A stretch of 64,000 nucleotides of DNA from contig JBAIYS010000001.1 in NCBI GenBank assembly GCA_036763105.1, positions 309,860 through 373,859 of the forward strand, in the 5' to 3' direction. Each line of letters opens with the position of its first letter. The stretch's first letter is position 1. The stretch is from Peptococcaceae bacterium 1198_IL3148. GTDB lineage: Bacteria > Bacillota > Desulfotomaculia > Desulfotomaculales > Desulfohalotomaculaceae. Of the stretch, positions 35,765 through 45,357 are shown piece after piece. Under the pieces are notes generated by a model, which did not search any database, had not been told where the DNA came from, and saw only the letters and a list, made by a program, of their open reading frames with translations. The position numbers were made by a program, and so were the translations under genes.

Positions 35765-36859
35765 TTATTCAATATTATCCCCAAAATTCAGTTCCAACAC
35801 TCTACTGGCGTTATTGGTTAGCGTCATGGTCAATAGCAAACTGTCATCTGGCAAATATTGTCCATACCAAACGTTCATCACTGGCAAGTGCTTGACCGCC
35901 TCTGCCCAACTATAGATGGCCAGTGTTTTACCCTGCTGATCCACCACCAGCAACTGATCCCTTTGCCGATCCACAATGACGGTGTTGTCATTGTCCAACC
36001 GGGTGGCTGACTTGGGCTTTTGCAAACCAGTGCGATAATCCCAAGCCACCTCGCCTTCGGGGGTCACTTCAAACACCCGACCGCCGTTGATGCCCTCATC
36101 CACCACCAATGTGTTGCCGTTGGCCAGGCGGTTGGCCTGCACTGGATTACTCAGTTGAGCCAAATCTCCCAGCGGGCCGGGCTTGCCGTTGCCGTACCGC
36201 CACACCACCGCCTTGCCTTTGTTTAATTCTCTAATTTCAAAGGGCAGCGTTACCAAAGTGTGGCTGTTGTCCAACCGCTGGGCATACCGAGGAGATTCCG
36301 CCAGTGACTTTAAATTGTACTGCCAAACTATGTTGCCCTGTTTATTTACTTCCACCACCCGGGGCGGGTTGGGATAACCGGGGGTGCCGGAATCGGCAAT
36401 TAAAGTGTTGCCGTTGGTCAGCCGGATGGCACTGTTGGCCATCACATTGGGGTAGCTCCAAACCTCTTCCCCCTCGGGGCTGATTTCAAACACCCCGGGA
36501 TTATGCTCCCCCACCCGACAAACCAGGTAATTACCGTTTTCCAGCCGCTGCACATAGCGCGGGTGGTTGGTGGTTTCCGATTGTAGCACTTCGATCCTTT
36601 CCTCCACCACCGGGGCTACTACCGGCACCGCTACCGGTTCCTCTACTGTTTCTGCGGTCGTTTCTTCTGTTGGTTCACCTATTGGCGGTGCTTCCGTTAC
36701 CGATTGCTCTGTGGTTTCCACCACTGTTATTTCCTCGGCCACCGGTATCACTTCGGTTACTGGGCTGTCCGCTGCTTGGGCCGGCCCCACGCCCCAAGGC
36801 CCCCAAATTAGCATTGTCGAAATACCCAAGGCCTTTAGGCTAGATTTAATTAGTTGCAT
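35765..36859 (-). CDS. Secreted beta-propeller (PQQ/arylsulfotransferase-like) protein
   Basis: A 364-residue exported protein: signal peptide cut after AQA (residue 29), a linker rich in E, T, V and P (30-95), and a propeller of repeated blades of the type YVQRLENGNYLVC, AIRLTNGNTLIADSG, YAQRLDNSHTLVTL, QANRLANGNTLVVDEG and SATRLDNDNTVIVDRQ, each ending in VVWxY. The blades resemble PQQ-like or arylsulfotransferase (ASST) N-terminal repeats. The ligand is unknown. Its start overlaps the upstream phosphodiester glycosidase gene by 14 bases, so the two are translationally coupled and probably act together outside the cell. Confidence 0.8.
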   Translation of the reverse strand: MQLIKSSLKALGISTMLIWGPWGVGPAQAADSPVTEVIPVAEEITVVETTEQSVTEAPPIGEPTEETTAETVEEPVAVPVVAPVVEERIEVLQSETTNHPRYVQRLENGNYLVCRVGEHNPGVFEISPEGEEVWSYPNVMANSAIRLTNGNTLIADSGTPGYPNPPRVVEVNKQGNIVWQYNLKSLAESPRYAQRLDNSHTLVTLPFEIRELNKGKAVVWRYGNGKPGPLGDLAQLSNPVQANRLANGNTLVVDEGINGGRVFEVTPEGEVAWDYRTGLQKPKSATRLDNDNTVIVDRQRDQLLVVDQQGKTLAIYSWAEAVKHLPVMNVWYGQYLPDDSLLLTMTLTNNASRVLELNFGDNIE

Positions 36860-38306
36860 TGGCTTCAGCCTCCCCTCGGTTGTCTATATAGACAGTTTTG
36901 GTATCGGCCTCCCACTTTACGTTGGCACCCATGGCTTCCCCCACAAATCTCAAAGGCACCATGGTGCGCCCATCCACCACTTTGGCGGGCACATCCAGCA
37001 CCAACACTTGGTCATTTATCATCGCTTCCCGTTGATCAATGGTTAACGTGATGGTGGCGGTGTTGCTTTTGGCGGTCACCACGCCATCCACATATTCCAC
37101 CTCGGCCCCCAGCGTTTCAAAGATTTTGCGCAACGGCACCAACGTGCGGCCGTTGTCCAAAACCGGCGGCACGTCAAACCACAGACGCTCGCCATTCATG
37201 TAGACCGGAATTTGATACAGCACCAAAATGGCATTGCTCAGCCCTCGCTCTTTACCGTCGGAGGGTTTGTTAACAATTTTGCCACCGACAATCATTTCAC
37301 TGGAGCCACCGCCATCCAAATTGATGGCCTTTACCGCCCCTAAATCAACCATGATATAAGATAACTCTTCCCAGGTTACCCCGGCGCTGTAATCCGCCTG
37401 GCGACCATCGATTACCACCATAATGATATTGCCGTTTTCCTTTATCCCCACTGCGGTGCGGGGGTTGGTTTTTAAAATATTGCCGGTGAAACCTTCGTTG
37501 GCACCGTTAAATACCGGCATTCCGTCCTCCACCAGCAGCGGACCGGCGGTGAGCAGGTGGTGGAGTTGCTGCCAGTCACCCTCGAAGAATTGGCCGATGG
37601 TCACTTTATCCCCGGCGCTGACCTGGTCCGCCAATGGGGCCTTATCACCCCACAGCGCAATTACATAGCCCCGGTCCGGAATGGGGGTGTAACCAATGCT
37701 GCCCCGGGCCACATTTTGCACCACAAAGTTCTCATCTATGACAATTTCTACGCCACTGGAGATGGCCTGGGGCGTGGTGGTTCCCCACTCTTTAGTGTAA
37801 ACCCCCACCGCATTCTCTATCGGCCACCAGTTTAAACGATCAACTAATAAGCGTTCACTGGCATTGGGCAGATGCACCGCCATCACTGGATTAATGTAGC
37901 CGATCTGGGCACTGCCGTTTTTGCTGATCCCCAGTGAGGTGCGCAGCATGTCCGATTTGGTTAAGGTTTGGCCGTCGATAATGACGCTGCCGATGGGGTA
38001 ACCACTGCCATCAAAATAGCCCCCGTTAATGGCCGCCACCGCGCCATGACGCTGGGCCAAACTGCTTAATGTTTCAAAGCCCCGCACAGTGTCATTGCCC
38101 AGCACCGGCCTAATTTCCAACAGCTGCTGTTTGGGGTTGATTTCCAACACATAACCCTGCAGCGGCTTGCCATCCACGTTTTTGGTTTCAAAGGTGGAGT
38201 ATTTTACCCCCGGCGCAATGTCTTGGGCCGCCTCCATAATGCCCGGAGCGATGGCGGTGAGCCCCAATATCAGCAGGGCAGTTATTATTTTGTTTACAAT
38301 TTTCAT
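36846..38306 (-). CDS. Phosphodiester glycosidase (NAGPA-like) with copper-amine-oxidase-type domains
   Basis: A 486-residue exported protein. After a signal peptide (about 1-26) comes a phosphodiester glycosidase domain (about 60-345) with AAINGGYFDG, GPLLVEDG, RTAVGIKENGNIIMVVIDGR and AINLDGGGSSEMIVGG, the motifs of the NAGPA family (PF09992), which cleaves sugar-1-phosphodiester links. The C-terminal part (360-480) has two stretches of the copper amine oxidase N-terminal-like domain (DNGRTLVPLRKIFETLGAEV and VDGRTMVPLRFVGEAMGANV), a wall-associated module common in Firmicutes. Together this suggests action on wall polymers or capsule. The beta-propeller gene follows with overlap. Confidence 0.88.
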   Translation of the reverse strand: MKIVNKIITALLILGLTAIAPGIMEAAQDIAPGVKYSTFETKNVDGKPLQGYVLEINPKQQLLEIRPVLGNDTVRGFETLSSLAQRHGAVAAINGGYFDGSGYPIGSVIIDGQTLTKSDMLRTSLGISKNGSAQIGYINPVMAVHLPNASERLLVDRLNWWPIENAVGVYTKEWGTTTPQAISSGVEIVIDENFVVQNVARGSIGYTPIPDRGYVIALWGDKAPLADQVSAGDKVTIGQFFEGDWQQLHHLLTAGPLLVEDGMPVFNGANEGFTGNILKTNPRTAVGIKENGNIIMVVIDGRQADYSAGVTWEELSYIMVDLGAVKAINLDGGGSSEMIVGGKIVNKPSDGKERGLSNAILVLYQIPVYMNGERLWFDVPPVLDNGRTLVPLRKIFETLGAEVEYVDGVVTAKSNTATITLTIDQREAMINDQVLVLDVPAKVVDGRTMVPLRFVGEAMGANVKWEADTKTVYIDNRGEAEANATN

Positions 38307-38391
38307 TTGCCCAGTCCTCCCTGTGGTTGTCGTCTGTCCAAGTAAATTATGTCGTTCGGGCTACATGTATATGAATGTCCGTAACCTGTTT

Positions 38392-38505
38392 TGTTTAGGG
38401 GCTTGATTCATCAAGCCCACCTAAGCAACGTTGAGCCTTTGACCAACATGTTTCTCCATCCGTTATAGGTTGCCTTTTGTGGGTTCGATAAATCGAACCC
38501 CTACA
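38392..38505. repeat. TGTTTAGGGG...CCCCTACA palindromic element, full copy
   Basis: A ~114-bp copy between csaB and the glycosidase gene; left hairpin GGGCTTGATTCATCAAGCCC, right hairpin GGGTTCGATAAATCGAACCC; followed by TTTGCATGCCATGATGATGG, similar to the flanks of other copies. Confidence 0.8.
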
Positions 38506-38540
38506 TTTGCATGCCATGATGATGGCATTGGTGGTTGTGG

Positions 38541-39641
38541 TTAATCGCGCACCGTGGCCAACGCCAAGCGGGCGGTGCTGAGGGCGCTGGCTTTTAAATG
38601 AGCCACCCTTTGCTCCAAATCTTGCCGCTGTTGTGGTAGATTGTTGGCCACCAGCTCCAGTTGCGGCAAAATGTTGATCTGCTGGTCGGTGACGTGGCCG
38701 GCGGGCACAGAGCCCAACTGTTGCATAAAACGATCTATCTTGGGGTCGTAAGAAACCCCCACCAGCGGTACCCCCGCCGCTGCCGCCATAATGATGGCGT
38801 GCAACCGCATGCCCACCATCAACTGACATTGGCTGATGATACCCATAAATTCGGTGACGGTATAATTCTCCTTCACCAGATACCGGGCTGACGAACGTTC
38901 CATGATATTGGCCACCCGACAACAGGCTTCTTGGTCGTCGGGGTAATGCAACGGCAAAAACAGCACCTGCCAGCCCATACCAATAAAGTGATCGGCACAG
39001 CGGGCCAGTTCCTGCTCTAAAGTTGCCGTCCGATCCTGCCAGTTGCGGATGGAAATGCCTAATATCGGCTTATCCGCTGCCATGCCCAAGTCCTGCAAAA
39101 TTTTTTGGCCCCACTGCCGATGCTGGTCCGTTATCTTGATGCCTAAAACCGGGTCGGTGGTGACCGTTATGGGGGGCTTAGTGACCCCCATGGCCAGCAA
39201 ATCCTCTTTGGAGGCCTCATCCCTGACGGTGATGGCCTGCACCCGGTTAACCACCTGCCGCATCATTCTGCGGCCCCAACTGCTGTTCACCGGGCCAATG
39301 CCCTGGGCGTAGAAGAACACCGGCTTGTCTAAACTGCGGGCCAGCGCAATCACACCCAAATAATAGCCTAAACTCTTTAATCCAGTGACGTCCTGTAGCA
39401 AACTGCCGCCACCGCTAATCAACAAATCGGCGTTCCGCAACGTCGCCGTTACTTCCTTAAACTGCCAACGGTTCACCGCTGCCACATTATATAATTGCTT
39501 GGTTCGGTCCGGGTTGTGGGATAACACGGTAATCTCAATCTCCGGCTGGCTATCCCTTAGGGCCTGGATGATGCTGTACAATATGGCTTCATCGCCAATA
39601 TTGTCAAAGCCGTAATAACCCGACAACACCACTTTAGCCAT
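38541..39641 (-). CDS. csaB: Polysaccharide pyruvyl transferase CsaB
   Basis: Adds ketal pyruvate to the secondary wall polymer so that SLH domains can bind it. The 366-residue protein begins MAKVVLSGYYGFDNIGDEAI, the family N-terminus (GYYGxxNxGDE), and has LLISGGGSLLQDVTG, VFFYAQGIGPV, and VGMRLHAIIMAAAAGVPLVG. The frame opens earlier, at 39719, but ATG 39641 follows GGAGG by 8 bases and overlaps the upstream stop as TAATG. It is coupled to the DUF5693 gene upstream. Several SLH proteins in the window are the expected clients. Confidence 0.95.
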   Translation of the reverse strand: MAKVVLSGYYGFDNIGDEAILYSIIQALRDSQPEIEITVLSHNPDRTKQLYNVAAVNRWQFKEVTATLRNADLLISGGGSLLQDVTGLKSLGYYLGVIALARSLDKPVFFYAQGIGPVNSSWGRRMMRQVVNRVQAITVRDEASKEDLLAMGVTKPPITVTTDPVLGIKITDQHRQWGQKILQDLGMAADKPILGISIRNWQDRTATLEQELARCADHFIGMGWQVLFLPLHYPDDQEACCRVANIMERSSARYLVKENYTVTEFMGIISQCQLMVGMRLHAIIMAAAAGVPLVGVSYDPKIDRFMQQLGSVPAGHVTDQQINILPQLELVANNLPQQRQDLEQRVAHLKASALSTARLALATVRD

Positions 39642-41578
39642 TATAGATACCTCCGCACCTGTTTTTCTAACAGTCGATAGGCTACGATTGCCGCCACCCC
39701 AATCAATAGGCCAATCCATAGGCCATGGCCAAATCTAATCAGCGATACCACCAGTGGGGTATGGATGTGGGCAAAGGTGTTCACCAACGACACCTGACCG
39801 ATAATCCCCAACACCAACAGCGGAATAAACCAGTTATTGCGATAACCAAAGTACAATAGCGCCAGCATGGCCGGGTGTCCCAACAGAAATTCCTTAGTGC
39901 GGGGACGCACACCCAGCAGGTTGTCCAATGCTGTCCGCACCGTTAATTCCAACGACGAAACCGTCGGCCCCTCATTGCCGGTGCGCATCACATAGATGGC
40001 CACCGCCACCAGCAGCAATCCGGCCACCGCCGCCATACTGACCACGATGGGTTTGTTCAACAAATCCGCCAGCCGCTCTTTAATACTGTTGCCGGTGCTG
40101 GCCAAATAAACGAAATAGACCACCCCAATGCCCAGCGGCACCACATGGGCCAGTTTAATGCCCACAAATTGATCCAACTTCAGCATAAAGCCCACATCGG
40201 CCAGCAGTCCCACCATCAGCAGCGCCCCAATTAGCGAGAATAGCGACATTTGCACCAGCCGCAACACCGCTTTGGATAACGGCAACCCTTGCTGTTTAGT
40301 AAAGGTCAACACCGACAGCGTGGGAAAGATAATTACCGAAGCCAACGCCATCAGCTTGCGGCCAAAGTCCGGCATTAGGTACAACAATCCGGCCCAAGCC
40401 ACCAGTGACGCCACCCCGATGATGGTCAGCCACTTGCCAAAGCCCAGCCGGTTCAATAACAGCAGGCCACCGCCAATGACCCCCACACCCACCAACAGCA
40501 CCACCGCTTTGGATACCGGGTTGGGTGGAAATTTGCTGGCCACTCCCAGGGACAAGCCTTCCTTTTGTAGTTCGGCCTGCAGGTCATCAAGAAAGGCTCC
40601 ATAATAGGTCAGCGGGTCTTCCCCACCGGTGGACACCAACGGCCGCACCAAAATGGCCCGGTGATTTCTTTCGGCCGCTGCCAAACTAAAGCGGTCAATC
40701 ACCTCGGTTTTGCTGGGGTTGTTTTTAGATATCTCGTCGCTGCCAATGGTATGTAAACGCACCACCTGTTTATCCAGCAACACCGCCAACTTATTGATGC
40801 CACTTTGGGGGAAAAATTCAATGGTGGCGGTGGCACCGGTGGGTGTCTCCCGAATATGCTGGGCCACTTCGGGCAACAAGTCTTCAGTCACCCCGGGAAT
40901 AACCCCGTCATTAAAGAAAGTGGCGGTTAAGTTAGGAATCCTTTTAATAGGTGCAAAGACCGTTTCTAAGCCCTGAACGGTCACCTTGGGCCAAGTGCGC
41001 ACTTGCACCATGGTATTTAAACCCGCCTGCTCCACCAACTGTAGCTTGTCCTGGGGAAACCCGATGCCGATGTCCTGTAATTGACTATACGTAAGCACCG
41101 TTTCAATTAGGTAGGTTTCCCCCAAATCTGTATAGGTTTTATAGTGGGGAATCTTCACCGATAGTTGGCTGGCCACCCGCTCAAAGGTCTGTTTATCGGT
41201 AAAGATTAAATAGGTGTTCTCCGACTTAATGCTATTATTTTCGATCAACTGCGCCAGCCAAGGGTTGGCGCCAAAAACATTGCTCTGCACCATCAATTGG
41301 GAACCGCTTAACACCGTGCCATAGCCATAGCCCTCGATATCGGCCACCGTTTGTTCTTTAAACAAAACGGTGGTTAAGCCATGCTGCTTTAAAGTTTGCA
41401 ACGTGGCCAATTCTGATGGACCGTTCATCCCTTTAATATCGTTATAGTCCATCAGTAACTCCACTTGCTTATAATCCTTTTCCAGTTGATAGCGATCCCA
41501 AAAGGCCAAGTGCCCGGCAGCCAGCACCCCAATGGCAATCATGGCCACTAGCATGGCGCATAAAATTTTCCTATTCAC
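39641..41578 (-). CDS. DUF5693 multi-span membrane protein, partner of csaB
   Basis: A 645-residue protein: an N-terminal span (5-24), a large external domain (30-345), then about eight or nine spans (350-640). The start MNRKILCAMLVAMIAIGVLA and the YNDIKGMNG region resemble the DUF5693 family, which is often found next to csaB in clostridia. Overlap of stop and start (TAATG) couples it to csaB. It may supply or export the substrate for pyruvylation, but this is inference from context only. Confidence 0.85.
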   Translation of the reverse strand: MNRKILCAMLVAMIAIGVLAAGHLAFWDRYQLEKDYKQVELLMDYNDIKGMNGPSELATLQTLKQHGLTTVLFKEQTVADIEGYGYGTVLSGSQLMVQSNVFGANPWLAQLIENNSIKSENTYLIFTDKQTFERVASQLSVKIPHYKTYTDLGETYLIETVLTYSQLQDIGIGFPQDKLQLVEQAGLNTMVQVRTWPKVTVQGLETVFAPIKRIPNLTATFFNDGVIPGVTEDLLPEVAQHIRETPTGATATIEFFPQSGINKLAVLLDKQVVRLHTIGSDEISKNNPSKTEVIDRFSLAAAERNHRAILVRPLVSTGGEDPLTYYGAFLDDLQAELQKEGLSLGVASKFPPNPVSKAVVLLVGVGVIGGGLLLLNRLGFGKWLTIIGVASLVAWAGLLYLMPDFGRKLMALASVIIFPTLSVLTFTKQQGLPLSKAVLRLVQMSLFSLIGALLMVGLLADVGFMLKLDQFVGIKLAHVVPLGIGVVYFVYLASTGNSIKERLADLLNKPIVVSMAAVAGLLLVAVAIYVMRTGNEGPTVSSLELTVRTALDNLLGVRPRTKEFLLGHPAMLALLYFGYRNNWFIPLLVLGIIGQVSLVNTFAHIHTPLVVSLIRFGHGLWIGLLIGVAAIVAYRLLEKQVRRYL

Positions 41579-41623
41579 TTTGTATCCCCCAATTTAAATT
41601 GCCCAACAATATGCCTAATTATA

Positions 41624-43453
41624 TTACAACAGCTCTAAATCTTCAAATAAGTGGTAAATTACCATATAGGCGGCCCCGTAGGTGATGATGCCGTCATGAT
41701 CTTCAATGTTGTCCTGCAACTTAGCATCCCGCAAAATCTTTAAAGAATAACCGTATTCATCAAAAATATCTTCCACATCGTCCTCGGTCAATCGCTTTGC
41801 CTGATCTTCCCTATCGTAGTCCAGATCCAAATCATCCGGTACGTCGGCCTGATAAATGGTGGTCATTTTATCCAAAATGTTGGTGAACTCACCCAGTGTG
41901 ATGGGGCTATCTAAATAATAATTATTGGTATATTCCCCCCGGGCTAAACCGTGCTTGCGCACCAACTTTAATCCCTCGTAGGACCAGTGGTTCTTTTCCT
42001 TTACTTTGCTGCTGAAGTCAAAGGGCTCCAGTTCCATGCCTTGACGGTTTAGTGTGTCCTGCAGCTCTTTAATTAGCTCTGGGTCTTTGCTCATTTCCCG
42101 GAAGGTAATATCTTCATCAATGCTGATGGCCGCTGCCGCGCCGGCTGCTTGGCCGGTGGCCATGCCGGTGGGAATTACCCGGGCACTGCCGTGGGCCAGC
42201 GAATCAAAGCTGGCGGAACGGCCCACCACCAACAGATTATCCACCTTCAGCGGCACAATGCAGCGGAAGGGAATGGCGTACTGGGTGGGTTTACCCAACA
42301 CATAACCCTTTGTACCTTCACCGGTGGCCTGTACATCCACAGGGTAGGAGCCAAAGCCGATGCGGTCGTCAAAATCTCTATTTTCCAACACATCATCAAC
42401 CGTTAGTCGATATTCACCGTAAATATGTCTGGATTCCCGAATATAAAGCTCCGAAGCCACCCCGGCCAAAAAGGCGTTTTCTAAGCCCGGGATATTTTCG
42501 TTAAGATACTCCACAATGTGGGGCAGTTCCTGTCTGGCCAGCTCAATGGCCTCGGCCTTGGAAGCAGCCGAAAGCGGGTTCACATTATAAACATGTAAAG
42601 CATTGATTAAAATGCTGTTGTCGTTCTGCCGGCCAATGTTTAAGCCCCGCATGCCCACTCGCGGATTAGTTGATTGATAACCTTCCATTTCGATACCAAA
42701 TCCCCAGGCACTGACATTGTTGGCCCCGGTGTTGGGGTCCGGATCGGTATTTAATGTCCTTTTAATGGTTTCCCAATCCTCATCGGTTAACCCTTCCAAT
42801 CTAAACACCAAAGTAACAGCCATGTTTTGGTCTGGAAAACCATAGTCCTCATGGGCCAAGCTATAGGGCACCCCGGCCGCCGCTGCCAAATCGGCGTCTT
42901 GGGTGGCATCAATGATGCGCTCACCGCTATAGGTTACCGTTTGGCCGGAGGCCTTTCTAACCTTGACGCCGGTCACCACCGTGTTGCCCTTTTCGCCGGT
43001 GACAACGGGGGTGATTTGTTTGGCACCGAGCTCAAAATCGATGTTGTCATGCTGTTCCAACATGCTGTTAAACACATTTTGGGCAGTGGTCACATCAAAG
43101 GAATCCCCTTCAATTTGGTTGTAAAACTCTGTAAAAATGCCCTTGTTTAAATGATCATGCTTGGGACCATAGGGGTTGTACTTATAGTTCATATCAATGG
43201 TGTTGAGCCAACCCCGGGTCATTAAGCCGCCCACGGTGGGTCTGGTATCCACCAACAGTGTGTCCAAACCATTTCTCGCTCCAGAAATGGCCGCCGCAAT
43301 ACCTTCGGGGTCACTGCCCACCACAATTAAGTCATAACTGTCCTCTGTTTCGGCCGCATCGGCCCCCTGGGTGTCATTTAAAGTGACGGCAAAACAAAAC
43401 ACCACCATCACCATCGCCAGCCACCAGCGTTTCCACAACTTACTGCTTGTCAT
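41624..43453 (-). CDS. Secreted FAD-dependent oxidoreductase with SLH-like C-terminus (second of a tandem pair)
   Basis: A 609-residue protein of the FAD_oxidored family (PF12831). It has an N-terminal signal (about 5-32), the FAD-binding YDLIVVGSDPEGIAAAISGA (near 41; the middle Gly of GxGxxG is Asp), TRPTVGGLMTRGWLNTID, DATQDADLAAAAG, and the C-terminal VGRSASFDSLAHGSARVIPT with TGQAAGAAAA. The last 150 residues contain HWSYEGLKLVRKHGLARGEY and PITLGEFTNILDKMT, which look like a degenerate SLH repeat. It would therefore be on the cell surface. The substrate is unknown. ATG 43453 follows AAGGAG by 9 bases; the gene overlaps the upstream paralogue by 14 bases. Confidence 0.85.
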   Translation of the reverse strand: MTSSKLWKRWWLAMVMVVFCFAVTLNDTQGADAAETEDSYDLIVVGSDPEGIAAAISGARNGLDTLLVDTRPTVGGLMTRGWLNTIDMNYKYNPYGPKHDHLNKGIFTEFYNQIEGDSFDVTTAQNVFNSMLEQHDNIDFELGAKQITPVVTGEKGNTVVTGVKVRKASGQTVTYSGERIIDATQDADLAAAAGVPYSLAHEDYGFPDQNMAVTLVFRLEGLTDEDWETIKRTLNTDPDPNTGANNVSAWGFGIEMEGYQSTNPRVGMRGLNIGRQNDNSILINALHVYNVNPLSAASKAEAIELARQELPHIVEYLNENIPGLENAFLAGVASELYIRESRHIYGEYRLTVDDVLENRDFDDRIGFGSYPVDVQATGEGTKGYVLGKPTQYAIPFRCIVPLKVDNLLVVGRSASFDSLAHGSARVIPTGMATGQAAGAAAAISIDEDITFREMSKDPELIKELQDTLNRQGMELEPFDFSSKVKEKNHWSYEGLKLVRKHGLARGEYTNNYYLDSPITLGEFTNILDKMTTIYQADVPDDLDLDYDREDQAKRLTEDDVEDIFDEYGYSLKILRDAKLQDNIEDHDGIITYGAAYMVIYHLFEDLELL

Positions 43454-45308
43454 CAATCAATTCTCCTTTTTCAATAAAACTTTTTAATATCATATAAGCG
43501 GTACCATTGGTTACCTGACCGTTATTGTTTTCAAGCTGCTGGAGCAGCTGTTGGTCTAATATTCCTTGTTCCATGATAAATTGATAGGCCTGATCTTTGG
43601 TTAAATTTTGACCGAGATATCGGGCCAGCATATAACAGATGTCTTTAATGGTTAATTGGTTGCCCTCAGTATAAAGCTGGGGCGGTTCAACCTCTTTGGT
43701 CCAGGCCAGCTTGGTGACCCAAGACAGCAGGTTGATAAACTTTTGCTCGCTCATTTCTTCATCCAACCGGTAATTGTTATCATAACCGCCATACACCAAC
43801 CCATAACTGCGCACAAACTTTAAGCCAGGGTAGGCCCAGTGTTCCGTTTCCGGCGCTTTAAATGCAAAGGGTTTAATTACCATCCCCTGTTGATTTAAGC
43901 GTTGCCGCAATTCATCTACGTATTGGCTGTTGGCACTTAATTCCCTCAGGGTAATTTTTTCTTCCAAACTTAAAGCCGCTGCCGCCCCGGCCGCCTGTCC
44001 GGTGGCCATCCCCACCGGTATCACCCGGGCACTGCCGTGGGCTAAAGAATCAAAGCTGGCCGCCCGGCCCACCACCATCAGGCCGTCAACCCGCTGGGGA
44101 ATTAAACAGCGCAACGGAATGCCATATTGCTGGGGTACCCCCACAATGGCCCCTTTAAAATTCTGGTCCACCGCTTGAATATCGATGGGGTAGGAGCCGT
44201 AGGCAATGGCATCGGCAAAGTCTCGGTTCTCCAACACATCGTCCACCGTCAACCGATACTCACCCTCAATGTGGCGGGATTCCCGCACATACAGTTCTGG
44301 AGCCACCGCCACCAACTCAGCGTGATCAAAGCCCGGGATGTTTTCTCTGATAAACTCCACAATGTGGGGCAATTCCTGCTCCGCTAAGCTGTAGGCCTCG
44401 GCCACCTGGGCTTTGTCCAACGGATTAATATCATACACATGCAGCGCATTGACCAACACGGTGCCGTCCCTTTGGCGGCCGATGTTTAGGCCCCGAATGC
44501 CCACCCGATCATTGCTGGGCTGATATTTGGCCATTACATCCCCAAAGCCCCAGGCGCTGACGGTGTTAATACCGGCGTGGGCAGTGCCAAATATCCTTTC
44601 ACCGGCTAAATTGATGCCCAATTTAACCCAGTCCAGCCGCGAAATGCCCTGCAACTGAAAGACCGGTGTCACCGCCATATTTCTACCTTGATAACCCATG
44701 TCCTGTTGGCCCAGGGTATAGGGCACCCCGGCCAGCGCCGCCAGATCGCCATCTTGGGTGGCATCGATGACCACCGGGGCGGTAAATTGCTGGCTGCCAT
44801 CCTTTGCAGTTACCTTGACCCCGGTGACGGTGTTAACATCATCACCTTGGGTCACCAACGGTTTAATCTGCTGCACACCCAATAACACCTCAATGTTGGG
44901 TTCCCTTTCCACCAACTGATTAAAGGCCGTTAGGGCGGTGCTAACATCAAAGGAGTCCCCCTCCACCTGTTCAAAAAACTCCAGAAAGATCCCTTGGTTT
45001 AAAATCTCACCGTCGGGATGGTAGTTCATATCAATGGTATTTAACCAACCCCGGGTCATCAACCCCCCCAGCACCGGCCGAGTGTCCACCAGCAGTGTAG
45101 ATAAGCCGTTTCTGGCCCCGGACACCGCAGCGGCAATCCCCTCGGGGTCACTGCCCACCACAATTAAATCGTAGTGCTGCCGTTGGGCAGTCGGTGCATC
45201 CGGCGGCTGGGGCGTAAAAAATTTAGGTTCCGGTCTGTCCGCCAGATAAAACAAACCAAAACCCACCGCAATCAATATTACAGCCAATATTATGTATCGT
45301 TTCTTCAT
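43440..45308 (-). CDS. Secreted FAD-dependent oxidoreductase with SLH-like C-terminus (first of a tandem pair)
   Basis: A 622-residue paralogue of the next gene: N-terminal membrane anchor or signal (5-25), then YDLIVVGSDPEGIAAAVSGA (near 47), TRPVLGGLMTRGWLNTIDMN, DATQDGDLAALAGVPYTLGQ, and VGRAASFDSLAHGSARVIPV. Its C-terminus again has an SLH-like segment (HWAYPGLKFVRSYGLVYGGY). The two copies are similar over their whole length, so they come from a tandem duplication. No twin-arginine motif is seen in either signal, which is unusual for an exported FAD protein. The gene follows a small secreted protein gene by 49 bases. Confidence 0.86.
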   Translation of the reverse strand: MKKRYIILAVILIAVGFGLFYLADRPEPKFFTPQPPDAPTAQRQHYDLIVVGSDPEGIAAAVSGARNGLSTLLVDTRPVLGGLMTRGWLNTIDMNYHPDGEILNQGIFLEFFEQVEGDSFDVSTALTAFNQLVEREPNIEVLLGVQQIKPLVTQGDDVNTVTGVKVTAKDGSQQFTAPVVIDATQDGDLAALAGVPYTLGQQDMGYQGRNMAVTPVFQLQGISRLDWVKLGINLAGERIFGTAHAGINTVSAWGFGDVMAKYQPSNDRVGIRGLNIGRQRDGTVLVNALHVYDINPLDKAQVAEAYSLAEQELPHIVEFIRENIPGFDHAELVAVAPELYVRESRHIEGEYRLTVDDVLENRDFADAIAYGSYPIDIQAVDQNFKGAIVGVPQQYGIPLRCLIPQRVDGLMVVGRAASFDSLAHGSARVIPVGMATGQAAGAAAALSLEEKITLRELSANSQYVDELRQRLNQQGMVIKPFAFKAPETEHWAYPGLKFVRSYGLVYGGYDNNYRLDEEMSEQKFINLLSWVTKLAWTKEVEPPQLYTEGNQLTIKDICYMLARYLGQNLTKDQAYQFIMEQGILDQQLLQQLENNNGQVTNGTAYMILKSFIEKGELIDDKQ

Positions 45309-45357
45309 ATGCTCTCCTGTTTAGTAAATTTACCCTTTAACCTATGCTAAATGATGG

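Noticed and set aside
5260..38505. Repeats considered as CRISPR
   Set aside because: Copies are kilobases apart with genes between them, are self-complementary, and have no spacer periodicity or cas genes.
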